NCBI RefSeq assembly: GCF_026552795.1
Contig: NZ_JANFPI010000009.1
Span: forward strand, 62,001 to 126,000
DNA: 64,000 nt
Source of the DNA: Ectorhizobium quercum
GTDB taxonomy: Bacteria > Pseudomonadota > Alphaproteobacteria > Rhizobiales > Rhizobiaceae
Reading direction: 5' to 3'
Part shown: positions 8,929 to 17,062 of the stretch, in pieces
Numbering within the stretch: the first letter of the stretch is position 1
Layout: each line of letters opens with the position of its first letter
Program-made: the position numbers and the translations under genes
The notes under the pieces: generated by a model
Databases searched by the model: none
The model's input: the letters and a program-made list of their open reading frames with translations, nothing else
Told to the model about the DNA's origin: nothing

Positions 8929-9627
8929 TCAGTAGGAATCGCCCTCGTCTTCCTCGTCGTGGGTCGACTTGAGCGACTTGAGCTTGGCGAAAACGGCGTC
9001 GGCGTCGATTTCCTTTTCCTCGTCCTCGCGGTCGTAGGAGAAGCCGAGATTTTCCGTTTCGCGGGCCGGAACCAGCGTCACGTCGTCGGCCGAGGGCAGC
9101 GGGCGGCCGCGCGATGCCTTCTCGACCTCGAGGTCGAGGTCGATCTGGCTGCAAAGGCCGAGCGTCACCGGGTCCATCGGCGCCAGGTTGGCCGAGTTCC
9201 AGTGCGTGCGGTCGCGGATCTGCTCGATGGTCGACTTGGTGGTACCGACGAGGCGGGAAATCTGCGCGTCCTTCAGTTCCGGATGGTTGCGAACCAGCCA
9301 GAGAATGGCGTTCGGGCGGTCCTGTCGCTTGGAAACCGGGGTGTAGCGCGGGCCGCGGCGCTTGGATTCCGGCACACGGACCTTCGGATCTGCGACCTTC
9401 AGCTTGTGGTTCGGATCGGTTTCGCCCTTGGCGATTTCGGCGCGGGTGAGCTGGCCGGTGGAAATCGGATCGAGACCCTTGATGCCCTGCGCGGACTCGC
9501 CGTCCGCGATCGCCTTGACTTCCAGCGGGTGGAGTTTGCAAAGCTGGGCGATCTGGTCGAAGGAGAGCGCGGTGTTGTCGACCAGCCAGACGGCGGTCGC
9601 TTTCGGCATCAGCAGTTGTTGGGCCAT
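8929..9627 (-). CDS. DUF1013 protein, TrcR-like cell cycle transcriptional regulator
   Basis: A 232-residue protein of the DUF1013 family, conserved across Alphaproteobacteria and named after Caulobacter TrcR, a regulator associated with RNA polymerase. Visible parts: an N-terminal segment (MPKATAVWLVDNTALSFDQI, then HPLEVKAIADGE) resembling a helix-turn-helix, a basic centre (PESKRRGPRYTPVSKRQDRP), a second helix-turn-helix-like stretch (ELKDAQISRLVGTTKSTIEQI), and an acidic tail (DREDEEKEIDADAVFAKLKS, then HDEEDEGDSY). I infer a regulatory role from the family, not from a motif of known specificity. It has its own upstream region and ends at the shared terminator next to a parS-like site. 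Confidence 0.82.
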   Translation of the reverse strand: MAQQLLMPKATAVWLVDNTALSFDQIAQLCKLHPLEVKAIADGESAQGIKGLDPISTGQLTRAEIAKGETDPNHKLKVADPKVRVPESKRRGPRYTPVSKRQDRPNAILWLVRNHPELKDAQISRLVGTTKSTIEQIRDRTHWNSANLAPMDPVTLGLCSQIDLDLEVEKASRGRPLPSADDVTLVPARETENLGFSYDREDEEKEIDADAVFAKLKSLKSTHDEEDEGDSY

Positions 9628-9772
9628 GGGTAAAGTCCTTCTGTCGTCCGCGCCGGTGTCGCGGGCCGTGGGTAATCACCACAATTTCCGGGAAAGTGGC
9701 GCCCTTATAGACCGTTTCAGGCGGAAAAGCAATTATCCGATGGGCCGCGCCGTCCGAAAAGGCAACAGGCGG

Positions 9773-10015
9773 TCAGCAGCCGATCCTCCTGCGGATTTCC
9801 TCCACCTGCTCCAGGCTGCGGCAAACGTTTTCGCAGGGAATACCGTCCCCGTCGCCATCGGCGCGGCGGTAGCCGCCGCACCACAGTTCGACCGCCTCCT
9901 CGCAGCTTTCCACCTGCTTGCAGCTTCGAGCGGCAACGGGCATCCATCCGGCCGGCGGCTGCGGTTGCAGATCGGGAAAACCGGCGATCAGAAGGAGAAT
10001 GGCGGCTGGTAACAT
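9773..10015 (-). CDS. Small secreted excalibur (calcium-binding) domain protein
   Basis: An 80-residue protein with a hydrophobic N-terminus (MLPAAILLLIAGFPDLQ) that looks like a signal sequence, then a compact domain ending in RADGDGDGIPCENVCRSL. The DGDGDGIPCE signature is the EF-hand-like core of the excalibur domain, known from extracellular nucleases and surface proteins. Cysteines at CKQVESCEEAVELWCGGY, IPCENVC and the terminal GC could form disulphides. The start chosen is the ATG that begins the hydrophobic segment. It lies 81 bp downstream of a secreted staphylococcal-type nuclease on the same strand; in Gram-positives these two domains are often fused, so they may act together. Confidence 0.8.
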   Translation of the reverse strand: MLPAAILLLIAGFPDLQPQPPAGWMPVAARSCKQVESCEEAVELWCGGYRRADGDGDGIPCENVCRSLEQVEEIRRRIGC

Positions 10016-10096
10016 GGATTGCGGCTCCGTTTCGGCGGAAATCCAACCATGAAAGGGCCAACCGGGCAATCAACCGGCGACAGCCGGCGATTGCCG

Positions 10097-10546
10097 TCAG
10101 AAACAGGCGGGCTTCTGCCGCCGTCCGGCCTGATACGGTTTGACGTGACCGTTCGAGAGGAGAGAGCCGGCGGGATCGGAACCGTCGGGCAGATGCACGT
10201 CGGCCAGCACCCTGCCGAAATACTTGTCGCCCGAAATGCGGGTCAGATAGATGGCGCTCGCCGCGGGAAGCATGTGTCCCAATGCGTCGCGGGCCTGCCG
10301 CGCGGCCAGTCTTTCCGTCTCGCAGCGCGAGCGCAGTTCCGGTGCGTCTATTCCCCGCATCCGGACATAGACGTCGATGGAATGCTGCGGCCAGGGCGTC
10401 GCCCGCACCAGCACCGTATCGCCGTCGATCACGCGCAGCACGGTCGCCGCCACCGGTCCTTCGATGGCCATGCGCCCGGAATGTGCCGCCGCGGGAGCGG
10501 CGGACAGAAGAGCGACGAGCGGCAGGCAGGCAAGGAACAAGCGCAT
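10097..10546 (-). CDS. Secreted thermonuclease (SNase-like) family protein
   Basis: A 149-residue staphylococcal-nuclease-like protein with a clear signal peptide (MRLFLACLPLVALLSAAPAAA). The fold signature VLRVIDGDTVLVRA is followed by YVRMRGIDAPELRSRC and DKYFGRVLADV, so counterparts of the three catalytic residues of the family (Arg, Glu, Arg) appear present. This predicts a Ca2+-dependent nuclease acting outside the cytoplasm. The protein is short but covers the whole barrel. The excalibur gene follows on the same strand, and a RIME-like repeat lies just upstream of its start. Confidence 0.85.
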   Translation of the reverse strand: MRLFLACLPLVALLSAAPAAAHSGRMAIEGPVAATVLRVIDGDTVLVRATPWPQHSIDVYVRMRGIDAPELRSRCETERLAARQARDALGHMLPAASAIYLTRISGDKYFGRVLADVHLPDGSDPAGSLLSNGHVKPYQAGRRQKPACF

Positions 10547-10600
10547 GAAAGGAATTAATTCCGATCATGCCGCGCAGTCAATAGGAATTTTATCTTATAA

Positions 10601-10698
10601 CGTTTCCGCTTTTCTCCGAAACGCGAAAACGCTCCAAGTGCTTGTTTTTACGCATTGCCGGACGCAAAACCGTTTCACATTTTTGCTGGAAATGCTTT
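10601..10698. repeat. RIME-like mosaic element (two palindromes)
   Basis: Read on the minus strand, this is palindrome 1 (arms near AAGCATTTCC and GGCAATGCG around GTGAAACGG), then a spacer with AAAACAAG and TTGGAG, then palindrome 2 (CGTTT...AAACG). Total length near 100 bp and the two-palindrome layout match RIME1-type Rhizobium intergenic mosaic elements. The left boundary reaches the stop codon of the DUF1674 gene, so the repeat may supply or flank its 3' end. Related copies occur at 55813, 58548 and more weakly at 15318. Confidence 0.7.
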
Positions 10699-10918
10699 AG
10701 AAATCGATGGCGCGGCCGTTGATTTCCCAGTCGCCGAAGCGTGCCGGTTCCGCGCCGCCGCGCCCGCCGATCTCGGTCGGAAGGTCGAGAGGCTTCTGCG
10801 CCCTGCGCCGTTCCTCGGCTTCGGCGAGAGCCCGCCTGGCGGCGGGAGAAAGCACCTTCTTCGGCGTTTCCCCGTCCGCGCTCGCGACATTGTCATTGCC
10901 GGCGATCAGATCGGACAT
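10697..10918 (-). CDS. DUF1674 protein, succinate dehydrogenase assembly factor 4 family
   Basis: A 73-residue protein of the DUF1674/SdhAF4 family. In mitochondria the family binds flavinylated SdhA and helps its assembly with SdhB. The signature is at the C-terminus: PTEIGGRGGAEPARFGDWEINGRAIDF, with the highly conserved GGRGGAEPARFGDWE core. The N-terminus is polar and basic (ARRALAEAEERRRAQ). The ATG has GGAG seven bases upstream. It is divergent from htpX across 117 bp. The stop codon lies at the edge of a RIME-like repeat. Confidence 0.85.
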   Translation of the reverse strand: MSDLIAGNDNVASADGETPKKVLSPAARRALAEAEERRRAQKPLDLPTEIGGRGGAEPARFGDWEINGRAIDF

Positions 10919-11035
10919 GCTGGAACTCCGTGTAACTATTGTATTTTGCTGGCGAATACCCAAATCATAAACCGTTCGGCGCGGGATAGGAAGAGTTTCG
11001 GCGCCATCAGGATCAAGAAGGAGCGGAGCAAGACG

Positions 11036-12013
11036 ATGAATCTGATGCGGACGGCCATGCTTCTGGCCTTCATGACGGCTCTTTTCATGGGTGTCGGCTA
11101 TATGATCGGCGGTCAGGGCGGCATGATGATCGCGCTCGTCATCGCTGCCGGCATGAATTTCTTCTCCTACTGGAATTCCGACCGCATGGTGCTGTCCGCC
11201 TACCACGCCCGGGAGGTGGATGCGCGCAGCGCGCCGGAATTCTACGACATGATCCGGCAATTGTCGGGCAATGCCGGCCTGCCGATGCCGAAGGTCTATA
11301 TCTACGACAATCCGCAGCCCAATGCGTTCGCCACCGGCCGCAATCCCGAAAATGCGGCGGTCGCTGCCTCTACCGGCCTGATCAACATGCTGACGCCGGA
11401 AGAAGTGGCGGGGGTGATGGCGCACGAGCTTGCCCATGTCCAGAACCGCGACACGCTGACGATGACGGTGACGGCGACTCTGGCCGGTGCGATTTCCATG
11501 CTCGGCAATTTCGCCTTCCTGCTCGGCGGCAACCGCGAGAACAACAATAATCCCTTCGGCTTCATCGGCATTCTCGTGGCGATGATCGTCGCGCCCTTTG
11601 CGGCCATGCTGGTGCAGATGGCGATCAGCCGCACACGCGAATATTCCGCCGACCGGCGCGGCGCGGAAATCTGCGGTAACCCGCTGTGGCTGGCTTCGGC
11701 GCTCGGCAAGATCGCGAATTATGCGCACCAGATCCCGAACGAGGATGCCGAGCGCAATCCGGCGACGGCGCACATGTTCATCATCAACCCGCTGTCGGGC
11801 GAGCGCATGGACAATCTGTTCTCGACCCATCCGAATACCGACAACCGCATCGCCGCGTTGCGCAAGATCGCGACGGAATTCGGCGGCGGCGGAAACGATC
11901 CGCGCTCGACGGCCTACGCTTCGGCTGATAGAGCGGTGCGCAGAGGGCGCTCCGTTCCGTCGGCGGGTTCGGGGCGCGGAACTTCCCGTCCGCCCAAAGG
12001 ACCTTGGTCTTGA
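11036..12013 (+). CDS. htpX: Membrane zinc metalloprotease HtpX
   Basis: A 325-residue M48 protease of the inner membrane that degrades misfolded membrane proteins, partly overlapping FtsH. Two hydrophobic helices open the protein (TAMLLAFMTALFMGVGYMIG and the next), followed by the zinc motif HELAHVQNRD, two further membrane segments and the third-ligand region SRTREYSADRRGAEICG. The C-terminal part has the STHPNTDNRIAAL motif typical of HtpX. The ATG with AAGAAGGAG upstream is chosen; the longer open frame has no similarity. Its 3' end overlaps the putative rsmB start by 10 bp, indicating co-translation. Confidence 0.95.
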   Translation: MNLMRTAMLLAFMTALFMGVGYMIGGQGGMMIALVIAAGMNFFSYWNSDRMVLSAYHAREVDARSAPEFYDMIRQLSGNAGLPMPKVYIYDNPQPNAFATGRNPENAAVAASTGLINMLTPEEVAGVMAHELAHVQNRDTLTMTVTATLAGAISMLGNFAFLLGGNRENNNNPFGFIGILVAMIVAPFAAMLVQMAISRTREYSADRRGAEICGNPLWLASALGKIANYAHQIPNEDAERNPATAHMFIINPLSGERMDNLFSTHPNTDNRIAALRKIATEFGGGGNDPRSTAYASADRAVRRGRSVPSAGSGRGTSRPPKGPWS

Positions 12014-13422
12014 AGAATGGAAACCAGCGCCGGCCCTCAGGGTCGGCGTCTTCGCAAAAACCGAAGAACGATGCCGCTGTAGCGGCGGAGCCGCATAAAC
12101 CCGGCCTCGAGGCGCGTCTTGCGGCGGCAAAGCTGATCGGCGCCGTGATCGACCGGAAGACGCCGCTCGACGGCATGCTGGATGCGACCGGCGGCAATCC
12201 GGCCTATCTTCATCTCGCCGATGCCGACCGCGGCCTGGTTCGCGCCATTCTCAACAGCGCGCTGCGTCATCTGCCGCGTATCGAGGCCATTCTCGCCTCG
12301 CTCGTGTCCAATCCCCTGCCCGAAGGCGCACGCGCGCTTCATCACGTTCTGGTCGTTGCCGCCGCGCAGGTTCTTTTCCTCGACATTCCCGATCATTCCG
12401 CCGTGGATCTCGCCGTCGAGCAGGCGAACCGCGATCCGCGCAACAGGCGGTTCGCCGGTCTGGTGAACGCGGTTCTTCGTCGCCTCGTGCGGGAGAAGGA
12501 AAGCCTTCTCGCCGGTGTGGAAGATGTGTCGCCCGTGCCGGAATGGTTCATGAGCCGTCTCGTTTCGGCCTATGGAGCCGACGAGGCACGGCGCATCGCC
12601 GCCGCCCAGCTCGTTCCGGCGGCCATCGACCTGACGGTGAAATCCGACCCGGAAGGCTGGGCCGAAAAGCTCGGCGGTCGCGTGCTGCCGACCGGCAGCG
12701 TCCGGCTGAACGCCTTTGCCGGCGCCATTCCCGATCTCGAAGGCTTCGAGGCGGGGGAATGGTGGGTGCAGGATGCGGCGGCGTCGATCCCGGCGAAGCT
12801 CTTCGGCGATATCAAGGGCCGGCGGATCGCCGATCTCTGCGCCGCTCCCGGCGGCAAGACCGCGCAGCTCGCCTTCGCCGGAGCCGAGGTGACGGCGGTC
12901 GAGCAATCGAAGAGCCGTCTCAGGCGGCTCGAGGGCAATCTGGCGCGGCTGAAGCTTTCGGCAATCACGGTCGAGGCCAATCTCCTCGATCATCGGCCGG
13001 ACGAGCTTTATGACGGCGTTCTTCTCGATGCTCCCTGCTCGTCCACCGGCACGACGCGTCGCCACCCTGATGTTCTGTGGACCAAGGGACCCGGCGATAT
13101 CGCCCGGCTGGCAGCGCTTCAGGAAAAGATGCTTCGCCATGCGCTGACGCTGGTGAAGCCGGGCGGGAAGGTCGTTTTCTGCAATTGTTCCCTCGATCCG
13201 TCCGAGGGCGAGGAACTGGTCGAGCGCGTTCTCGCCGATACACCCGGATTTTCGCGCGCTCCCGTCCGGGCCGCCGACTGGCCGGGTCTCGAGGCCGCAA
13301 TCAATATGCGCGGGGAAGTGCGCACGACACCCGCCATGCTGGCGTCCGATGGAGAATATCCGGGAGGAATCGACGGATTCTTCGCGGCAGTCCTTCAAAA
13401 ATCGTCGGAAACCAATCATTAA
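12004..13422 (+). CDS. rsmB: 16S rRNA (cytosine-C5)-methyltransferase, RsmB/Fmu family
   Basis: Up to 472 residues: an N-terminal NusB-like domain (roughly 30-170) and a C-terminal SAM-dependent m5C methyltransferase. Motif I is IADLCAAPGGKTAQLAFAG; motif IV is DAPCSSTGTTRRHPDVLW with the catalytic cysteine; motif VI is CNCSLDPSEGEE. The target is expected to be C967 of 16S rRNA. No ATG is available near the N-terminus: the candidates are TTG codons at 12004 and 12010, overlapping the htpX stop, so the start is uncertain by a few residues. It is followed by a heparinase-like gene in the same direction. Confidence 0.92.
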   Translation: MVLKNGNQRRPSGSASSQKPKNDAAVAAEPHKPGLEARLAAAKLIGAVIDRKTPLDGMLDATGGNPAYLHLADADRGLVRAILNSALRHLPRIEAILASLVSNPLPEGARALHHVLVVAAAQVLFLDIPDHSAVDLAVEQANRDPRNRRFAGLVNAVLRRLVREKESLLAGVEDVSPVPEWFMSRLVSAYGADEARRIAAAQLVPAAIDLTVKSDPEGWAEKLGGRVLPTGSVRLNAFAGAIPDLEGFEAGEWWVQDAAASIPAKLFGDIKGRRIADLCAAPGGKTAQLAFAGAEVTAVEQSKSRLRRLEGNLARLKLSAITVEANLLDHRPDELYDGVLLDAPCSSTGTTRRHPDVLWTKGPGDIARLAALQEKMLRHALTLVKPGGKVVFCNCSLDPSEGEELVERVLADTPGFSRAPVRAADWPGLEAAINMRGEVRTTPAMLASDGEYPGGIDGFFAAVLQKSSETNH

Positions 13423-13518
13423 TCAAAAAAGTGATTCCGATGTGATCGGCCAATCACCGGTAGCGGCGATCCTGCCGCGCGTAGTGTGCGTTTGTGTAGA
13501 GAGGTTTCTCGACGGGAT

Positions 13519-15198
13519 ATGGGATCGGATCGCCGCAGGCACGTCAATCTCTATCTGCGTCAGGCGTGGCGGAATGCCCGCATTCGCCTCGTGCGATGGC
13601 GCATGCGTTTGCTGCCTCCGGCAGGCGGCGTCCCCGACCGGCTTCTGGTGGCGCCGACCGACCTGCGTTCCGTCGATTCCTTCGTGTCCGAGGAAATCCA
13701 GGTCGGGCGGTTTCTGCTGGCCGGCCGTGCGCTTGTCACGGATGGCGCCTCTCCCTTCTCGCTTGAGCTGCCTTCGCGCAATTTTGCGATAAAGCTGCAT
13801 TCCTTCGCCTGGCTGCGCCATTTCCGCGCCGAGCGCACGGATGCCGCCTGCGCGGCGGCCCGCAATGTTGTTCTGGAGTGGATGGCCGTTCACGGGCGGC
13901 GCATCGTCGGCATCGCCTGGGAACCGGATGTGATCGCCATGCGCATCATCGCCTGGCTTTCGCACTCGCCGGTGGTTCTCCAGGGCGCGGAGGCGGCCTT
14001 CTACCGCCGTTTCATGAAGAGCCTGACCTACCAGATCGCCTATCTGGAAAAGATCGGCCCGGCGCTGGAAGAAGGCGAGGTGCGCCTGCGGGTCCGCATC
14101 GCGCTGGCGATGGCCTCCATCGCGATGCCAGTGCGGCCTGCGGTCGTCAAGCGCGCCTCGCGCCGGCTCGACAGCGAGCTGGAAGCGCAGATCCTCCCCG
14201 ATGGCGGGCATGTGTCGCGCAATCCGCGCGCCGGCCTCAACCTGCTGCTCGATCTCCTGCCGCTTCGCCAGACCTATATCAACCTCGGCCATGATGTGCC
14301 GCAGAAGCTGATCGCGGCTATCGACCGCATGTATCCGGCGCTGCGCTTCTTCCGGCATCAGGACGGCAACCTGGCCCTGTTCAACGGCGCGACCTCGACA
14401 CTCGCCACCGAGCTGATGTCGGTGCTGCGTTACGACGAGACCGGCGGCCAGCCCTTCAAGGCCCTGCCCCATACCCATTACAGCCGGCTTTCGGCGCAGC
14501 AGACGACCATCATCATGGACACCGGCATGCCGTTGTCGGCGGAGCTTTCGCGCGCGGCCCATTCGGGCTGCCTCTCCTTCGAGATGTCGTCGGGCCGCAA
14601 CCGCTTCATCGTCAATTCGGGCGCGCCGAGCTTTGCCGGCCGCAAGTATCAGCAACTGGCGCGGGCGACCGCCGCCCATTCCACGGTCACGCTGGCCGAT
14701 ACGTCGTCCTGCCGCCTTTCGCCGTCCGCCTTCATCGGCCCGGTCATGGTCAGCGGCATTTCGTCGGTCAAGGTCCGGCGGCACGAGGATGAGGACGGCA
14801 ACGACCGCGTGACTGCCAGCCATGACGGCTATGCCGCGCGTTTCGGCTTCATCCACGAGCGCGAAATCGAGATGGACGCCGTCGGTATCCAGATCAAGGG
14901 CCGGGACCGCTTCACCTCGGCCAGGGGAAGTGCCGCGGGCGATCCGGGCCTCATGGCCACCGCCCGCTTTCACATCCATCCTTCCATCGATCTGGTGCAG
15001 GTGGACGACGAAGCCGTGCTGCTGACGGCGCCGGATGGCGAAAGCTGGTATCTGCATGTTCCGGGCCAGCGGCCCGTCATCGCGGAGGACATATTCTTCG
15101 CCGATTCCTCCGGCCTGTCGCCTTCCGAACAGGTGGAGGTGCAATTCCCGGTCGATGCGGCGCCCGAAATCCGGTGGATCCTGACCCGGCGGTCGTAA
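13519..15198 (+). CDS. Heparinase II/III family protein
   Basis: A 559-residue protein of the heparinase II/III-like family, with an N-terminal all-alpha toroid and a C-terminal beta-sandwich (heparinase II/III domain from about residue 300, including HTHYSRLSAQQTTIIMDTG and NRFIVNSGAPSFAG). No signal peptide is evident, so the substrate is unclear; members in Rhizobiales commonly lie between rsmB and purH, as here. A role in polysaccharide or peptidoglycan-related glycan cleavage is an inference from the fold only. The start is the ATG at 13519, giving MGSDRRRHVNLYLRQAW. Confidence 0.85.
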   Translation: MGSDRRRHVNLYLRQAWRNARIRLVRWRMRLLPPAGGVPDRLLVAPTDLRSVDSFVSEEIQVGRFLLAGRALVTDGASPFSLELPSRNFAIKLHSFAWLRHFRAERTDAACAAARNVVLEWMAVHGRRIVGIAWEPDVIAMRIIAWLSHSPVVLQGAEAAFYRRFMKSLTYQIAYLEKIGPALEEGEVRLRVRIALAMASIAMPVRPAVVKRASRRLDSELEAQILPDGGHVSRNPRAGLNLLLDLLPLRQTYINLGHDVPQKLIAAIDRMYPALRFFRHQDGNLALFNGATSTLATELMSVLRYDETGGQPFKALPHTHYSRLSAQQTTIIMDTGMPLSAELSRAAHSGCLSFEMSSGRNRFIVNSGAPSFAGRKYQQLARATAAHSTVTLADTSSCRLSPSAFIGPVMVSGISSVKVRRHEDEDGNDRVTASHDGYAARFGFIHEREIEMDAVGIQIKGRDRFTSARGSAAGDPGLMATARFHIHPSIDLVQVDDEAVLLTAPDGESWYLHVPGQRPVIAEDIFFADSSGLSPSEQVEVQFPVDAAPEIRWILTRRS

Positions 15199-15317
15199 GG
15201 CCGAATCATTTGCGCGGGAAAGACCGGATTCTTGACGGCTGCGGTTTCTTCCTCGCGAAAGCTGTGATAGGGCGACGCCATCTTGAGGCGGCCGCCAGCC
15301 CGGCCGCCCCGCCCAAA

Positions 15318-15361
15318 GCAATTCCGGCAAACCTCTGTCGCGGTCTTGCCTCCGGAATTGC
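15318..15361. repeat. RIME-like inverted repeat in the purH leader
   Basis: Perfect 10-bp inverted repeat GCAATTCCGG / CCGGAATTGC around a 24-bp interior. The arms resemble palindrome 1 of the RIME-like copy at 55813 (GCAATTCC / GGAATTGC). It lies 27 bp before the purH start and could form a leader hairpin. Confidence 0.55.
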
Positions 15362-15387
15362 GCCAGCACCAGACCCGGAGCATGCCA

Positions 15388-17004
15388 ATGGCCGTCGTTT
15401 CCAAGAAAATTCCCGCCCCCGACAAGGTCAGGATCAGAACCGCGCTTCTGTCCGTCTCGGACAAGAGCGGCATCGTCGAACTCGCCCGCGCGCTGGCCGA
15501 TCTCGGCGTCAGGCTCCTGTCGACCGGCGGCACCCACAAGGCGATCGCCGCGGCGGGGATTACCGTCACCGACGTGTCCGAGGTCACGGGCTTTCCGGAA
15601 ATCATGGATGGCCGCGTCAAGACGCTGCATCCGGCGGTTCACGGCGGTTTCCTCGCCATTCGCGACGATGAAACCCATGTCGCGGCCATGAAGGAGCACG
15701 GCATCGAGGGCATCGACCTTGCCGTCATCAACCTCTATCCGTTCGAGGAAGTGCGCGCCGCCGGCGGCGATTATCCGACCACCGTCGAGAACATCGATAT
15801 CGGCGGTCCGGCGATGATCCGCGCCTCGGCGAAGAACCACGCCTATGTGGTGACGCTCACCGATCCGTCGGATTACCCGGAACTGCTCGAAAGCCTGCGG
15901 AACGATGCCGGCCAGACAGCCTATTCCTTCCGCCAGCGCATGGCGGCCAAGGCCTTCGCCCGCACCGCGGCCTACGATGCGATGATCTCCAACTGGTTCG
16001 CCGAGGCGCTTCACATCTACACGCCGCGCCACCGCGTCATCGGCGGTGTTCTCAGGGAAGAGATGCGCTACGGCGAGAACCCGCACCAGAAGGCGGCCTT
16101 CTACGTCACCGGCGAGAACCGCCCGGGCGTCGCCACGGCGACGCTGCTTCAGGGCAAGCAGCTTTCCTACAACAACATCAACGACACCGACGCCGCCTTC
16201 GAGCTGGTCGCCGAATTTCCGCCGGAAAAGGGTCCGGCCGTTGCGATCATCAAGCATGCCAATCCCTGTGGCGTCGCCGTCGCCCCGACGCTGGTCGAGG
16301 CCTATCGACGGGCGCTCGCCTGCGATTCGACCTCGGCCTTCGGCGGCATCATCGCGCTGAACTCGCTGCTCGACGCGGAAACGGCGGAGGAGATCGTCAA
16401 GCTCTTCACCGAAGTCATCATCGCGCCGGAAGTCTCCGACGAGGCGAAGGCGATCATCGCCGCGAAGAAGAACCTGCGCCTTCTGACCACCGGCGCGCTG
16501 CCGGATCCGCGCGTTCCGGGCATCACCGCCAAGACGGTGTCGGGCGGCCTGCTCGTCCAGACCCGCGACAACGGCATGGTCGAGGATCTGGACCTCAAGG
16601 TGGTGACGAAGCGCGCGCCGACCGAGCAGGAATGGCTCGACATGAAGTTCGCCTTCAAGGTGGCCAAGCATGTGAAGTCGAACGCCGTCATCTATGTCAA
16701 GGACGGCCAGACGGCGGGCATCGGCGCCGGCCAGATGAGCCGCGTCGATTCCGCTCGCATCGCGGCCCTCAAGGCTGAGGACGCGGCGAAGGCGCAGGGC
16801 TGGGCCGAGCCGCTGACGCGGGGCTCCGCCGTTGCCTCGGAAGCCTTCTATCCCTTTGCCGACGGTCTTCTGGCCGCCATCGCCGCCGGTGCCACCGCCG
16901 TCATCCAGCCGGGCGGCTCGATGCGCGACGCCGAAGTCATCGCCGCCGCCGACGAGCACGATGTCGCGATGGTCTTCACGGGCATGCGCCACTTCCGCCA
17001 TTGA
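15388..17004 (+). CDS. purH: Bifunctional AICAR formyltransferase / IMP cyclohydrolase
   Basis: A 538-residue bifunctional enzyme for the last two steps of de novo IMP synthesis. The N-terminal MGS-like cyclohydrolase domain has LLSVSDKSGIVELARALADLG and LLSTGGTHKAIA; the C-terminal formyltransferase domain has the KHANPCGVAVA and DSTSAFGGIIALN blocks and ends with the VIQPGGSMRD and GMRHFRH signatures. Of two in-frame ATGs, the one at 15388 is seven bases from CCCGGAG and gives MAVVSKKIPAPDKVRIR; the ATG at 15382 is too close. A RIME-like inverted repeat occupies the leader. Confidence 0.97.
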   Translation: MAVVSKKIPAPDKVRIRTALLSVSDKSGIVELARALADLGVRLLSTGGTHKAIAAAGITVTDVSEVTGFPEIMDGRVKTLHPAVHGGFLAIRDDETHVAAMKEHGIEGIDLAVINLYPFEEVRAAGGDYPTTVENIDIGGPAMIRASAKNHAYVVTLTDPSDYPELLESLRNDAGQTAYSFRQRMAAKAFARTAAYDAMISNWFAEALHIYTPRHRVIGGVLREEMRYGENPHQKAAFYVTGENRPGVATATLLQGKQLSYNNINDTDAAFELVAEFPPEKGPAVAIIKHANPCGVAVAPTLVEAYRRALACDSTSAFGGIIALNSLLDAETAEEIVKLFTEVIIAPEVSDEAKAIIAAKKNLRLLTTGALPDPRVPGITAKTVSGGLLVQTRDNGMVEDLDLKVVTKRAPTEQEWLDMKFAFKVAKHVKSNAVIYVKDGQTAGIGAGQMSRVDSARIAALKAEDAAKAQGWAEPLTRGSAVASEAFYPFADGLLAAIAAGATAVIQPGGSMRDAEVIAAADEHDVAMVFTGMRHFRH

Positions 17005-17029
17005 GGCGCGAAGGCTTCGTATCGCGTTC

Positions 17030-17054
17030 GCATGCCCGGCCATCCCGGGCATGC
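17030..17054. terminator. Hairpin between convergent purH and kinase genes
   Basis: Inverted repeat GCATGCCCG / CGGGCATGC with a 7-nt loop lies between the two converging stops. There is no T-run on either side, so it is a possible rather than certain terminator. Confidence 0.4.
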
Positions 17055-17062
17055 GGCGATCG

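Noticed and set aside
15232..15268. TTGACG near 15232 as a purH promoter
   Set aside because: No matching -10 hexamer at 16-18 bp; not supported.
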